Notes: generated from the sequence alone by a model not told the origin. 64,000 nucleotides of DNA from Litoribacillus peritrichatus (GCF_039537985.1 NZ_BAABBN010000004.1:1302001-1366000); one strand, 5' to 3'; numbered from the stretch's first letter, positions 52,974-61,779 are shown. Numbers and translations: made by a program.

Positions 52974-53576
52974 TTAACATGGCCTGGTGAGCTTAAACGC
53001 CTCTCTTGAGCCGACAGCCTTGGCGTAGGCAGCTAGGTCCTGAAAAGATAATTCCCAGTCGTACTCCGGCATTCGAAAAGAAAGCCACTCTAAAAGGCAC
53101 ACGGCCGCGATGTCTGCAAGCGAGTACTGGTCGAAACAAATGAATGACTTACCTTGTGTCATTTCATTTAATGCTCCTAAGCCTCGATCCAATTTTCCTT
53201 GTTGTCGTTGCACCCAACTTCCATCTTGAATTTCAGAGGGTCTTTTTCTTTCCAAAAAAATAGCAATGGCTGCTTCACAAATACCGTCCGCAAGCGCTTC
53301 AACTTGTTTCACTTCTATGGCTGCCAACTTGGCTTCCGGAAGTAAGGCGAAATTTGGCTCCAGTATTTCAAGGTAATCTGCGATCACTGCCGAATCCGTC
53401 CAGACTTTGCCGTCGTGTTCTAATGCAGGCACTTTCCCCAGGGGGTTGTAGTTAACGACATCCGTATTTGCATCCCAAGGGATCGACTCATGAAGTTCAA
53501 AATCGAGTTGTTTTTCAATCAGTATGACACGTATTTTTCGGGCGAAAGGGCTGGTCAGTGATGCAATTAACTTCAT
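52974..53576 (-). CDS. Glutathione S-transferase-like protein (YibF type)
   Basis: A 200-residue GST-fold protein with an N-terminal thioredoxin-like domain (SLTSPFARKIRV; the S9/Ser in SPFARK is in the active-site loop) and the glutathione-binding NPLGKVPALEHDG..W.DSAVIADYLE signature near residues 44-71. The C-terminal all-helical domain follows. It most resembles the YibF group. Its substrate is unknown. It lies 15 bases after a two-helix membrane protein gene. Confidence 0.86.
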   Translation of the reverse strand: MKLIASLTSPFARKIRVILIEKQLDFELHESIPWDANTDVVNYNPLGKVPALEHDGKVWTDSAVIADYLEILEPNFALLPEAKLAAIEVKQVEALADGICEAAIAIFLERKRPSEIQDGSWVQRQQGKLDRGLGALNEMTQGKSFICFDQYSLADIAAVCLLEWLSFRMPEYDWELSFQDLAAYAKAVGSREAFKLTRPC

Positions 53577-53591
53577 GTTGTTTCTTTATCC

Positions 53592-53870
53592 TTAACGATT
53601 GTTCCAGATTTTTGCGACAGCTTTATCTGTTCCTAATAAGCCGACTATCAAGCCAACAGAGCTGAGGCAACCAAAAACCACAACAGGTATGTAATAGCCA
53701 GGGTCAGAGTTTTCAGGAATCAAATAGATAACCAATAACATCAGAAAAAAGAAAATAGAGCTGATAAAAACCAGGATTTTTCTATTCAGTGCTTTGTATT
53801 CGAATGGACCTTCATCGTTCTCAAAAATATCCAGAACGGGCTTAAATACCTTTCTCAGAGCTTGCTTCAT
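53592..53870 (-). CDS. Small two-helix membrane protein, unknown
   Basis: The 92-residue protein has a short cytoplasmic N-terminus (KVFKPVLDIFENDEGPFEYKAL) and two hydrophobic helices (about 32-52 and 60-80). No signature is recognised. It is probably co-transcribed with the GST-like gene 15 bases downstream. It could be an uncharacterised inner-membrane protein of no fixed role. Confidence 0.6.
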   Translation of the reverse strand: MKQALRKVFKPVLDIFENDEGPFEYKALNRKILVFISSIFFFLMLLVIYLIPENSDPGYYIPVVVFGCLSSVGLIVGLLGTDKAVAKIWNNR

Positions 53871-54354
53871 GTAAGTATCTTCTTAATTTGTAACAACTTC
53901 TCATAATTTTATGGGTTGAGACAGACTAAAGCCAGTATAACGGTGTGTGTTTGTCCTGAATTTAGAGTCGTTTTACTAATCTAATTACAAAATATCTTCA
54001 GGTTGAGTGCACTAAATAAAGACTGAATTTTAACCGTTATTACAAGATGTAACAAAATTTGCACTTTTCAAGTCCAAAATCCGCACCAATTTGGGACGAT
54101 AAGTTCTATTGGGTTTGGCTGTACAGCGTTTTATGGGGAGAAAGTTGGTTTTGCCTTTCAAATGCCCATGTTTTCTGGGGTGTGGTGAGTTTTTTAGTGT
54201 AAATACTCTAAGTGTTTACGGCGTCTAAATTCAATCATCTGTCGTAAATTTGTAATTGAATGATGTGAACGAAAGTGTTTTTATTTACACAAAGTTACAA
54301 ACATTTCAACGGATGAAAACGTACCGAATTTTTAACAGTTAAGGGAAACTTAAA
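53871..54354. other. Upstream region of the fatty acyl-CoA reductase gene
   Basis: The 484 bases are AT-rich. They contain a 21-base imperfect palindrome (54199-54219) about 135 bases before the reductase start and an AAGGGA ribosome site at the right end. A 31-codon ORF from about 54134 is not convincing. No RNA gene or tandem repeat is visible. Confidence 0.6.
54199..54219. promoter_or_regulatory. Imperfect palindromic operator candidate upstream of far
   Basis: GTAAATACT and AGTGTTTAC around a three-base centre; eight of nine base pairs match. A dimeric repressor site is possible. No regulator can be assigned from this window. Confidence 0.35.
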
Positions 54355-55941
54355 ATGGGAATACAACAAGGCTCGATGATTAACGATCAACTTTCAGGCA
54401 AACACGTTTTAGTTACGGGTTGTACTGGGTTTTTAGGTAAGGTGCTGCTAGAAAAGCTATTACGCTCTGTACCTGACATTGCCGGAATTCATCTATTGAT
54501 TCGCGGCAGTAACAAATTTAACTCGGTACGAGAGCGATTTGAATCAGAGATAGCGAGCTCGACCATCTTCAATCACATGCGCTCGGAAGATGCAGCAGGT
54601 TTTGAAAACCTTTGTAATGAAAAAGTACATATCGTTGCCGGTGAAATTACTCAGCCGAAGTTTGGTATGTCTGATGCCGATTACTCTGTGTTGGCAAACA
54701 AGATAGATATGATTGTAAATTCCGCTGCAAGTGTGAACTTCAGAGAAGAGCTGGATAAAGCAATCACTATTAACACCATGTGCCTGAATAACATTATTGC
54801 TTTGTCCGAAGCAGGTAATATTCCGGTGGTTCAAGTATCTACTTGTTATGTTCACGGCTTTAATACTGGCGATATCTATGAAGAAACACTGGCGCCGGCT
54901 GGTCGCTCTTTTCCTCGTAACAATCTAGGCCAATACTTGGTTGAAAGTACTATTGAAAAGTTACAAAAGAAAATATCCAAAGTTAAAGAAAAAGCGAAGT
55001 CGAAAGCGCATTTATCCAAGTTGCTTGTGGATTTGGGCATTGAAGAAGCACATAAATACGGCTGGAATGATACTTATACTTTTACTAAATGGATGGGCGA
55101 GCAACTTCTTATTGAAAAACTAAACAAGAAGTCTTTGGCGATTGTTCGTCCTGCTATTATTGAAAGCACCATGTTTGGACCTCAGCCAGGTTGGATTGAG
55201 GGTGTTAAGGTGGCAGATGCAATTATCTTTGCCTATGCCCGAGGTAAAATTGCAATGTTTCCTGGTGATTCGAATGGTGTGATAGACATTATTCCGGCCG
55301 ACTTGGTTGCTAATTCTATCATCCTGGCAATGACCAAAACCTTCAAAGACCCAGGTCAAATGAATATTTATCAGAGCTGTAGTAGTGGTACGAATCCAGC
55401 TCGAATTGGTCAGCTACGCGATTACATGGTGGATGAAGGTACAGCCAATTACGAAGCCTATCCTAAGTTATTTAAAGGCAAACGTCCGGCTGACTACTTC
55501 CCGTTGGCACCTCAGGCGGCATTTGATAACGCGCTTAAGGCGGTTCAGCTGCCGTTGGATGTGGCTCAAAGAGCGCGTTCAATTCTGGGTATGGAAGAGC
55601 AAAAATGGGGCTTCCACAAAAATATTGATACAGCGGCTAAGCTATCAACGGTTTTTGCTTTCTACTCTCAGCCAAAATACAAATTCCATAACGGGAAGAT
55701 ACTGGCACTTGCTGAAGAACTTGGTGTGGCAGGCGAGAGTGAGTTTGCAGTCGATCCTAAACTGATTGACTGGAAAAAGTACTTCGGAAAAACTCACATT
55801 GCTGGCTTAGAAAAATACGCGCTTATTGATAAATCCAGTAAACCAGGTCTAAAGCAGGAATCTGCTAAGGTAAAGAGCTTGTTTACTGAGAAAGCAAAAT
55901 CTGAAATTGAAGAAAAGAAAGAAATCAAAGCCGTTGGATAA
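54355..55941 (+). CDS. Fatty acyl-CoA reductase (alcohol-forming)
   Basis: The 528-residue protein closely resembles the Marinobacter FarA-type enzymes that reduce long-chain acyl-CoA to fatty alcohol with NADPH in wax-ester synthesis. N-terminal NAD-binding motif TGCTGFLGK is at residues 21-29, LLIRG and NSAASVNFREELDKAI are family-specific, the catalytic Y-x3-K occurs in DTYTFTKWMGEQL near 240, and RPAIIES...PGWIEGVKVADA follows. A sterile-alpha-motif-like C-terminal region is present. There is no wax-ester synthase gene in the window. It stands alone with a terminator after it. Confidence 0.92.
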   Translation: MGIQQGSMINDQLSGKHVLVTGCTGFLGKVLLEKLLRSVPDIAGIHLLIRGSNKFNSVRERFESEIASSTIFNHMRSEDAAGFENLCNEKVHIVAGEITQPKFGMSDADYSVLANKIDMIVNSAASVNFREELDKAITINTMCLNNIIALSEAGNIPVVQVSTCYVHGFNTGDIYEETLAPAGRSFPRNNLGQYLVESTIEKLQKKISKVKEKAKSKAHLSKLLVDLGIEEAHKYGWNDTYTFTKWMGEQLLIEKLNKKSLAIVRPAIIESTMFGPQPGWIEGVKVADAIIFAYARGKIAMFPGDSNGVIDIIPADLVANSIILAMTKTFKDPGQMNIYQSCSSGTNPARIGQLRDYMVDEGTANYEAYPKLFKGKRPADYFPLAPQAAFDNALKAVQLPLDVAQRARSILGMEEQKWGFHKNIDTAAKLSTVFAFYSQPKYKFHNGKILALAEELGVAGESEFAVDPKLIDWKKYFGKTHIAGLEKYALIDKSSKPGLKQESAKVKSLFTEKAKSEIEEKKEIKAVG

Positions 55942-55976
55942 GGCTTGATTGATCGTCCAGATCCTTCTTTCTGATC

Positions 55977-56013
55977 AAACCCCATATTAATGAACATTAA
56001 TATGGGGTTTTTT
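55977..56013 (+). terminator. Strong intrinsic terminator of far
   Basis: AAACCCCATATTAAT pairs with ATTAATATGGGGTTT (15 bases) around GAAC and runs into Ts. Confidence 0.93.
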
Positions 56014-56092
56014 ATGGCTTCAAACTTACTACTGTCTTTTAGCTGTGTAATAATGCGCGCTTTCTCCGTTTGACTCAATTTGGAATTCAGTT

Positions 56093-57688
56093 TTGATCTC
56101 TACAGCAAATATCACAATGCAGTTTGGTGCTAAGCCTTTATTTGAAAACGTATCTGTAAAGTTTGGCGAAGGTAATCGTTATGGACTCATTGGGGCTAAC
56201 GGTTGCGGTAAATCTACTTTTATGAAAATTCTTGGTGGTGATCTGGAGCCTAGTGCCGGTAATGTCATCATTACTGAGAATGACCGGGTAGGTAAGTTAC
56301 GCCAGGATCAATTTGCATATGAAGAGTATGCCGTGGTTGACACTGTCATCATGGGGCATACAGAGTTATGGGCTGTAAAAGAAGAACGGGATAAAATATA
56401 TGCCAACCCGGATATGTCGGAAGAAGACGGAATTCGGGTTGCTGAGTTGGAAGTTGAGTTTGCGGAAATGGATGGCTATACCGCAGAATCCAGAGCATCT
56501 GAACTGTTATTGGGCGTAGGAATTCCTTTGGAGCAACATCATGGCCCTATGAGTGAAATTGCTCCGGGTTGGAAGCTTAGGGTTTTGCTCGCTCAGGTGT
56601 TATTTTCAGACCCTGACATCATGTTGCTTGACGAACCAACCAATAACCTCGACATCAACACGATTCGTTGGTTGGAAGGCGTTCTTAATGAACGTAACTG
56701 CACCATGATCATCATTTCGCACGACAGGCACTTTTTGAACAGTGTATGTACGCATATGGCGGATCTGGATTACGGTGAGCTGCGTCTCTATCCAGGCAAT
56801 TATGATGAATACATGACCGCCTCAACGCAAGCGAGAGAGCGTTTGCTTTCCGATAACGCTAAGAAGAAAGCTCAAATTGCGGAGCTTAAAACGTTCGTTA
56901 GTCGATTTTCTGCCAATGCGTCTAAAGCGAAACAGGCCACTTCACGAGCTCGTCAGATTGATAAAATTAAGCTTGAAGAAGTTAAGCCATCAAGTCGTGT
57001 AAATCCGTTTATACGTTTTGAGCAAGAAAAAGAGCTGCACAGAACCGCATTAGAGGTTGAAGGATTAAACAAGTCTTACGATGATTTACACTTGATTAAG
57101 AACTTCAATATTATGATTGAAGTTGGTGAGCGAGTTGCCATCATCGGTGAAAACGGCATCGGTAAAACTACATTGTTAAGAATGCTTGCCAAGGATCTTG
57201 AAAGTGATTCAGGCATGATAAAGTGGTCTGAAAATGCCAACCTGGGTTATTTTGCTCAAGATCACGCCCATGATTTTGAAGAAGATAAAACCTTGTTTGA
57301 CTGGATGACTGATTGCGGCAAAGAAGGCGATGACGAGCAAGTGATTCGTGGCACCCTAGGTAGATTGTTGTTTTCAAACAATGATATAGGTAAGAGTGTT
57401 AAAGTTATTTCTGGTGGAGAGCAGGGCAGAATGTTGTTTGGCCGTTTGATTCTTCAGCAGCCGAATATCTTGCTGATGGATGAGCCTACGAACCACTTGG
57501 ACATGGAATCCATTGAATCGTTGAACATGGCGCTTGAGCAGTTTAAAGGCACGTTGTTTTTCGTGAGTCACGACCGGGAGTTTGTTTCTTCGTTGGCTAC
57601 GCGTGTATTGGAAATTACCAAAGATGGTATTATTGACTATCAAGGCAGTTATGAGGACTACCTTAAGAGTCAAGGTATAGAAGAGTAA
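56093..57688 (+). CDS. ybiT: ABC-F ribosome-associated ATPase YbiT
   Basis: The 531-residue protein is a tandem ABC ATPase without membrane helices, of the ABC-F YbiT group known to act on the ribosome. The first Walker A is GANGCGKS (34-41), with signature LLLDEPTNNLD near 180; the second Walker A GENGIGKT is near 351, with LLMDEPTNHLD near 460. The linker between domains is rich in Lys and Arg. TTG 56093 is chosen because the family begins immediately before the second-residue region (ST.NITMQFG). It precedes the DUF2058 gene by 16 bases. Confidence 0.93.
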   Translation: MISTANITMQFGAKPLFENVSVKFGEGNRYGLIGANGCGKSTFMKILGGDLEPSAGNVIITENDRVGKLRQDQFAYEEYAVVDTVIMGHTELWAVKEERDKIYANPDMSEEDGIRVAELEVEFAEMDGYTAESRASELLLGVGIPLEQHHGPMSEIAPGWKLRVLLAQVLFSDPDIMLLDEPTNNLDINTIRWLEGVLNERNCTMIIISHDRHFLNSVCTHMADLDYGELRLYPGNYDEYMTASTQARERLLSDNAKKKAQIAELKTFVSRFSANASKAKQATSRARQIDKIKLEEVKPSSRVNPFIRFEQEKELHRTALEVEGLNKSYDDLHLIKNFNIMIEVGERVAIIGENGIGKTTLLRMLAKDLESDSGMIKWSENANLGYFAQDHAHDFEEDKTLFDWMTDCGKEGDDEQVIRGTLGRLLFSNNDIGKSVKVISGGEQGRMLFGRLILQQPNILLMDEPTNHLDMESIESLNMALEQFKGTLFFVSHDREFVSSLATRVLEITKDGIIDYQGSYEDYLKSQGIEE

Positions 57689-57704
57689 ATTTTTGGGGAT
57701 AAAG

Positions 57705-58250
57705 ATGTCCGGTTCTCTTAAAGATCAATTATTGAAAGCTGGCCTGGTGTCGGAAAAACAGGTCAAAAAAGCGAAGAAAGATAAATATCAGAAGGGCAAA
57801 GAAGCCAGGAATGGTGGTGAAGCGCTTGTTGATCACGCTAAGATTGCGGCGGAAAAAGCCCGCTTGGCTAAGCTTGAAAAAGACAAAGCACTGAACCAGG
57901 AGCTGACAGAGAAAGCTAAAAAAAAGGCGATTTCTGCTCAGATCAAGCAGCTGATTGAAACCAATAGGTTGCCGAAAGATCCGGAAGGCCCTGCTTATAA
58001 TTTTTCTGATGGTAAGCGAGTTAAGAAGATTAATATTTCTGAAGAGTTTATTAATCAGTTAAGTAAAGGCCGTTTATGCATCGTTAAATTGGGCGATCAA
58101 TACGAAGTTATTCCTGTGCCTGTTGCCGACAAAATTGCTCAACGAGATGAGAGCAGGATCATTGTTCGTAATGAGAAGATTGAAGTCAGCGATGAACAGG
58201 AAGAGGATTGGTATGCTGATTATGAGATTCCTGACGATCTCATGTGGTAA
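57705..58250 (+). CDS. DUF2058 family protein (YaiL-like)
   Basis: The 181-residue Lys-rich, mostly helical protein belongs to DUF2058: N-terminal LKDQLLKAGLVSEKQVKKAKK, a charged coiled-coil and a C-terminal small beta domain (YNFSDGKRVKKINIS...LCIVKLGDQYEVIP). E. coli YaiL is of the same family, reported as nucleoprotein/polysome-associated. ATG 57705 follows GGGGAT at five bases; a TTG at 57693 lies within that site and is rejected. Located just behind ybiT, in the same direction. Confidence 0.85.
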   Translation: MSGSLKDQLLKAGLVSEKQVKKAKKDKYQKGKEARNGGEALVDHAKIAAEKARLAKLEKDKALNQELTEKAKKKAISAQIKQLIETNRLPKDPEGPAYNFSDGKRVKKINISEEFINQLSKGRLCIVKLGDQYEVIPVPVADKIAQRDESRIIVRNEKIEVSDEQEEDWYADYEIPDDLMW

Positions 58251-58270
58251 GTCACTACTGAATACCTTAT

Positions 58271-58298
58271 AAAAACACCCGCTTGTGCGGGTGTTTTT
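58271..58298. terminator. Bidirectional intrinsic terminator
   Basis: AAAAACACCCGC/GCGGGTGTTTTT stem with a TTGT loop. It separates the convergent DUF2058 gene (+) and trmA (-). Confidence 0.92.
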
Positions 58299-58358
58299 AT
58301 TTGTAGGTATGCGGTAGCGGACAATGTGAAGTAAATGAGGTGTTGGTCGTTCAGACTG

Positions 58359-59447
58359 TTATCGCTTAACCAGGGATGCGCCGGACTCTGCGTGGTCTGT
58401 ATAAGGGAATTGGTCAAACATGGCCATCCTTTTAATCTCATGTGTTTTGCTAAGTTCTTCCAAGTCGCGTTTCAGTGTCTCAGGGTTGCATGAAATATAA
58501 ATAATGTGATCAAAACCACTGATTAGCTTTCGAGTCCCCTCATCCAGCCCAGCACGGGGCGGGTCAACAAATACGGTAGAGAAGTTGTATTCGTTTAGTT
58601 CTTCAAAAGGCATTCTCCGTGTTTCTTTACGTTTATGAGAAATTTCGGTGAATTCTTCGCTTGAAAGGCGTGCAACTCGAATATTTTGGATGTCGTTTTT
58701 CTCAATGTTATATTCTGCTGCGCGTACACTTGTTTTTGAAACCTCAGTGGCGAGTACTTTCTCGAACTTTGTGCTCAAGGGTAGGGTGAAATTGCCATTG
58801 CCACAGTAAAGCTCCAGCAAATCGCCTCCAATGCCTTCAGACTGTGAGCAGGCCCAGTTAATCATATGTTGATTCACTTTGGCGTTAGGTTGGGTAAAGC
58901 CGCCTTCAATTTGCTTGTAAGTGTAGGTGTTGTTGATCACACTTAAAGTTTCTTCAACATAGTCTTGCGTCAGAACATGGTGCAGTTTTCTGGCACGACC
59001 GATGATCATTACGTCAAGTTCGGCTTCTAGCTTTTTGGCTTCTTCGATCCATTCATCACCAACCTGTCTGTGATAAATCAATGTGATAAGTTTTTGACCC
59101 GACAGGGTGGTTAGGAATTCAACCTGAAAGAGTTTTTTACGGAGTTCTTGATTGCCTTTTAATTTATCAAGTAACTCAGGCATTAATGTCTGTATTTGTT
59201 TGTCCGCAATTAAAAATTCATCAATTCGGTAAGGTTGTTTAGATTCCCCTTTTTTGTACATGACATAGTATAAATCATCACCTTCGTGCCATACTTTAAA
59301 CTCCGCTCTCATTCGAAAGCCTGTCTTCTCAGACCTGGCAACATCAAATGTTCCGCTGTAGAGCGGTTCGAATAACGCTCTGACTTGAGATACTTTCTCC
59401 TCAAGTAATTGATCATAATTTTCTGGTTTAACAGCGGATGTTGGCAT
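58359..59447 (-). CDS. trmA: tRNA (uracil-5-)-methyltransferase TrmA
   Basis: Methylates U54 of tRNA to form T54 in the T loop. The 362 residues are close to E. coli TrmA (366). The cofactor motif LLELYCGNGNFTLPL is near residue 213, and the catalytic cysteine lies in YISCNPETL near 320, with FVDPPRAGLDEG upstream. The C-terminal glutamate motif DQFPYTDHAES is present. It is divergent from riboflavin synthase (ribC) across about 170 bases. Confidence 0.96.
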   Translation of the reverse strand: MPTSAVKPENYDQLLEEKVSQVRALFEPLYSGTFDVARSEKTGFRMRAEFKVWHEGDDLYYVMYKKGESKQPYRIDEFLIADKQIQTLMPELLDKLKGNQELRKKLFQVEFLTTLSGQKLITLIYHRQVGDEWIEEAKKLEAELDVMIIGRARKLHHVLTQDYVEETLSVINNTYTYKQIEGGFTQPNAKVNQHMINWACSQSEGIGGDLLELYCGNGNFTLPLSTKFEKVLATEVSKTSVRAAEYNIEKNDIQNIRVARLSSEEFTEISHKRKETRRMPFEELNEYNFSTVFVDPPRAGLDEGTRKLISGFDHIIYISCNPETLKRDLEELSKTHEIKRMAMFDQFPYTDHAESGASLVKR

Positions 59448-59519
59448 AACAAATTCCTGGTAAATGGGGTAAATCTGACTTCAATCGATAATTTTCATAA
59501 TCACAGATTTAAAGAGGCA

Positions 59520-59528
59520 TGCTATTAT
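59520..59528 (+). promoter_or_regulatory. Extended -10 promoter candidate for riboflavin synthase
   Basis: TG-C-TATTAT is a near-ideal extended -10 element. It places transcription start around 59535, leaving an ~80-base leader with a hairpin before the riboflavin synthase gene at 59618. Confidence 0.45.
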
Positions 59529-59552
59529 ACGCGGCTTAAGACAATCCTCAAT

Positions 59553-59590
59553 CTCGGGTCTCATTTTAAGGTTCTAACACCCGAGTTTTT
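59553..59590 (+). terminator. Terminator-like hairpin in the riboflavin synthase leader
   Basis: CTCGGGT pairs with ACCCGAG around a 19-base loop and is directly followed by TTTTT, 28 bases before the start codon. No FMN riboswitch aptamer consensus is visible, so this is either an attenuator of another type or a terminator for an upstream transcript. Confidence 0.55.
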
Positions 59591-59617
59591 ATACTGAGTT
59601 ACATCTAAGGAAGTTTC

Positions 59618-60235
59618 ATGTTCACCGGTATCGTTTCAAATACATTTCCTGTTGTTAAAATTCAAGACAGCGATGACTTAAGAAGAATTGTTGTAAAGCT
59701 TTCTCCTGAGTTGGTACACGGCCTGAAAATTGGCGCGAGTGTTGCCAATAATGGCGTTTGTTTAACCGTAGTTGGTTTTGATAATACAGAAGTGCACTTT
59801 GACATTATCGATGAGACCCTTCGACTGACCAATCTGGGTGAATTAGTGGAAGGTGACGTGGTCAACATTGAGCGTGCAGCATCATACGGTGATGAAATAG
59901 GCGGTCATGTGGTTTCCGGTCATATCGTAGGAACGGCTGACATTGTTGAAATTCACAAGACAGAAACGAACACCGCTATCTATTTACAAGCAGACCCCAA
60001 ATGGTCTAAATACCTTATGCCAAAGGGGTTTGTATCTCTTAATGGCTGCAGTTTAACTGTAGGAGAGGAGGTGTCTGAAGGCCGGTTTTCCATACATCTC
60101 ATCCCTGAAACGCTAGCCGTGACTACTTTTGGTGAGGCAAAAATTGGGGATCGGATTAACCTGGAAATAGACCCGTCTACTCAAACCATTGTTGATACCG
60201 TGGAGCGTTACTTAGCAAATAAGAGTTTTGGCTAA
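59618..60235 (+). CDS. ribC: Riboflavin synthase (alpha chain)
   Basis: Dismutates two 6,7-dimethyl-8-ribityllumazine molecules to riboflavin. The 205-residue protein has two lumazine-binding repeats (about 1-95 and 96-195), beginning MFTGIV and containing the catalytic-site NNGVCLTV, GGHVVSGHI and NGCSLTV segments. It resembles the E. coli RibC type. The gene stands apart from the ribD/ribBA/ribH cluster, as is common in gammaproteobacteria. AAGG lies about eight bases upstream of ATG 59618. Confidence 0.94.
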   Translation: MFTGIVSNTFPVVKIQDSDDLRRIVVKLSPELVHGLKIGASVANNGVCLTVVGFDNTEVHFDIIDETLRLTNLGELVEGDVVNIERAASYGDEIGGHVVSGHIVGTADIVEIHKTETNTAIYLQADPKWSKYLMPKGFVSLNGCSLTVGEEVSEGRFSIHLIPETLAVTTFGEAKIGDRINLEIDPSTQTIVDTVERYLANKSFG

Positions 60236-60247
60236 GAGGCTAATGGG

Positions 60248-61204
60248 TTGACGTATTCTCAAATCCTGTTTGAAACCCTTGACGTAACAAGCCCTATTTT
60301 TACCTTGGTATTTATGGGGTGGTGTCTTTCAAAGATTGGTTGGTTGTCCAGTCAGTTTATTAATTCTGCTTCTAACTTAATTTTCTCACTTTTCTTACCC
60401 ATTTTAATTTTCCATTCCATTCTAAAAATGGACGTGGCCAATGAGCTGAATTGGCATGTGATATTTTTTGGCTGGGGTTTCTCTTTGGTGACTTTTCTGG
60501 TCGCTTGGTTGTTGGTTATCAAAACTGATGCTCCACCCAGTGATAAGGGTGTGTTTGTTCAGGGGGCTTTCAGGAGTAATCTTGGAATTCTCGGTATCGC
60601 CTTATGCTTTAATAGTTACGGAGATGCCGGTTCGGGGACGGCTGCGTTAATTTTGGCGATGGTAACCCCATTATTTAATGTACTTTCGGTCATCGTTCTT
60701 AGTCATTATCAGCACGATTCAACCGGCTTTGACTTAAAAGGCGTTCTGGTTAATATAGCAAAAAACCCACTGATCATTGCTATCATGATCGCCTTACCCA
60801 TCAGCTACTTGGGGATTGCTCTTCCTGGTTGGGTTCATAAACCTATTGCATCGATTGCTGATATGACTTTGCCTTTAGCCTTGTTGTGTATTGGCGGTTC
60901 TCTGGATTTAAAAGCGCTCAGGAATGCATCGTATTTGTCTGTGATGAGCACAGGGCTCAAGCTTATGATTTTCCCGGCATTAGCGGCACTAGGGTGTGTT
61001 ATTGTTGGGTTTGATTCACTAACTGTCGGCGTAGTTTACCTGATGTTTGCCAGTCCAACCGCTGCGGCCAGTTTTGTTATGGCCAAAGCTATGTCCGGCA
61101 ATGCGACTATGGCGGCTAATATCATTGCACTATCAACGGTGTTGTCTGCTTTCAGTGTCAGTTTTGGTTTGTTTGTGTTGAAGTCTTTGGGTTGGGCGTT
61201 GTAA
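60248..61204 (+). CDS. AEC-family transporter
   Basis: The 318-residue inner-membrane protein has about ten hydrophobic helices and the auxin-efflux-carrier-type fold. The N-terminal FIGW-like segment (FMGWCLSKIGWLSSQFINSASNLIFSLFLPILIF) and the PLALLCIGGSL stretch near 210 are characteristic of the family. Family members export organic acids or amino acids. The start is TTG 60248 with AAGAGG upstream; no ATG lies in frame nearby. It follows riboflavin synthase by 12 bases and may share its transcript, although no functional link is evident. Confidence 0.88.
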   Translation: MTYSQILFETLDVTSPIFTLVFMGWCLSKIGWLSSQFINSASNLIFSLFLPILIFHSILKMDVANELNWHVIFFGWGFSLVTFLVAWLLVIKTDAPPSDKGVFVQGAFRSNLGILGIALCFNSYGDAGSGTAALILAMVTPLFNVLSVIVLSHYQHDSTGFDLKGVLVNIAKNPLIIAIMIALPISYLGIALPGWVHKPIASIADMTLPLALLCIGGSLDLKALRNASYLSVMSTGLKLMIFPALAALGCVIVGFDSLTVGVVYLMFASPTAAASFVMAKAMSGNATMAANIIALSTVLSAFSVSFGLFVLKSLGWAL

Positions 61205-61205
61205 G

Positions 61206-61350
61206 TAGCAGGCTGTCGAGTTTCGTTATCGAGGCAGGACTAACAAGGCAAAATCAGGCGAAAACGCGGAGTCTATAATCATAAATGAGCATTTTGAGTC
61301 TGATTTTAACGCCGTTAGGGCAACACAGATAGAAAATCAACAACCTGCTA
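61206..61350. repeat. 145-base imperfect inverted-repeat element
   Basis: The element runs from TAGCAGG (61206-61212) to CCTGCTA (61344-61350). The outer 19 bases match in inverted orientation at 16 positions. Inner segments such as CTAAC..GGC..AAAATCAG also mirror the opposite arm, so the entire element can fold as one long hairpin with a central palindrome-like region. It fills the gap between the AEC transporter stop and the yjbQ ribosome site. It is not coding. A dispersed intergenic repeat or structured RNA is the likely nature; I cannot confirm other copies from this window. Confidence 0.6.
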
Positions 61351-61359
61351 GGGGGGATT

Positions 61360-61779
61360 ATGTGGTCTCAAACGCTGGTTCATCTTGCGCCAAAGAAGCG
61401 AGGATTTCATCTCATTACCGATGAGCTTTTATCTTCGATCAAAGAGTTGAATCGATTTAAAGTAGGTATGCTTAACTTGTTTATTCAGCACACATCGGCG
61501 TCCTTAACCATTAATGAAAATTGTGATCCGACTGTTCGGTCTGACATGGAGGCCCATTTTAATAAAATGGTTCCGGAAGGCGCGCCTTATTATCAGCATA
61601 CTTATGAAGGCACAGATGACATGCCGGCCCACTTGAAAACGGTCATTATTGGGCCGTCAGTCAACATACCGATTGCAAACGGACGTCTCTTACTAGGAAG
61701 TTGGCAAGGAATTTATCTGGGAGAGCATCGAGATTTCGGTGGTTCACGAAAGATAGTTGCAACTATTTCCGGCGAATAA
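61360..61779 (+). CDS. yjbQ: YjbQ/UPF0047 family protein (thiamine-phosphate synthase-like)
   Basis: The 139 residues match YjbQ family (E. coli 138). Conserved segments are FIQHTSASLTINEN (near 42-55), a His-Asp pattern in GTDDMPAHLK and GTWQGIYLGEHRDFGG-like GSWQGIYLGEHRDFGGSRK near the end. The family has reported weak thiamine-phosphate synthase activity, but the physiological role is not settled. GGGGGG precedes ATG at 61360 by seven bases, directly at the edge of the 145-base element. Confidence 0.92.
   Translation: MWSQTLVHLAPKKRGFHLITDELLSSIKELNRFKVGMLNLFIQHTSASLTINENCDPTVRSDMEAHFNKMVPEGAPYYQHTYEGTDDMPAHLKTVIIGPSVNIPIANGRLLLGSWQGIYLGEHRDFGGSRKIVATISGE

Noticed and set aside
54134..54229. 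31-codon ORF upstream of the fatty acyl-CoA reductase
   Set aside because: No ribosome site, irregular composition, and it runs through the palindrome; no evidence of coding.
59448..59617. FMN riboswitch before riboflavin synthase
   Set aside because: The conserved aptamer segments (AGGGYGAAAUUCC type) are absent; only a simple terminator-like hairpin is present.
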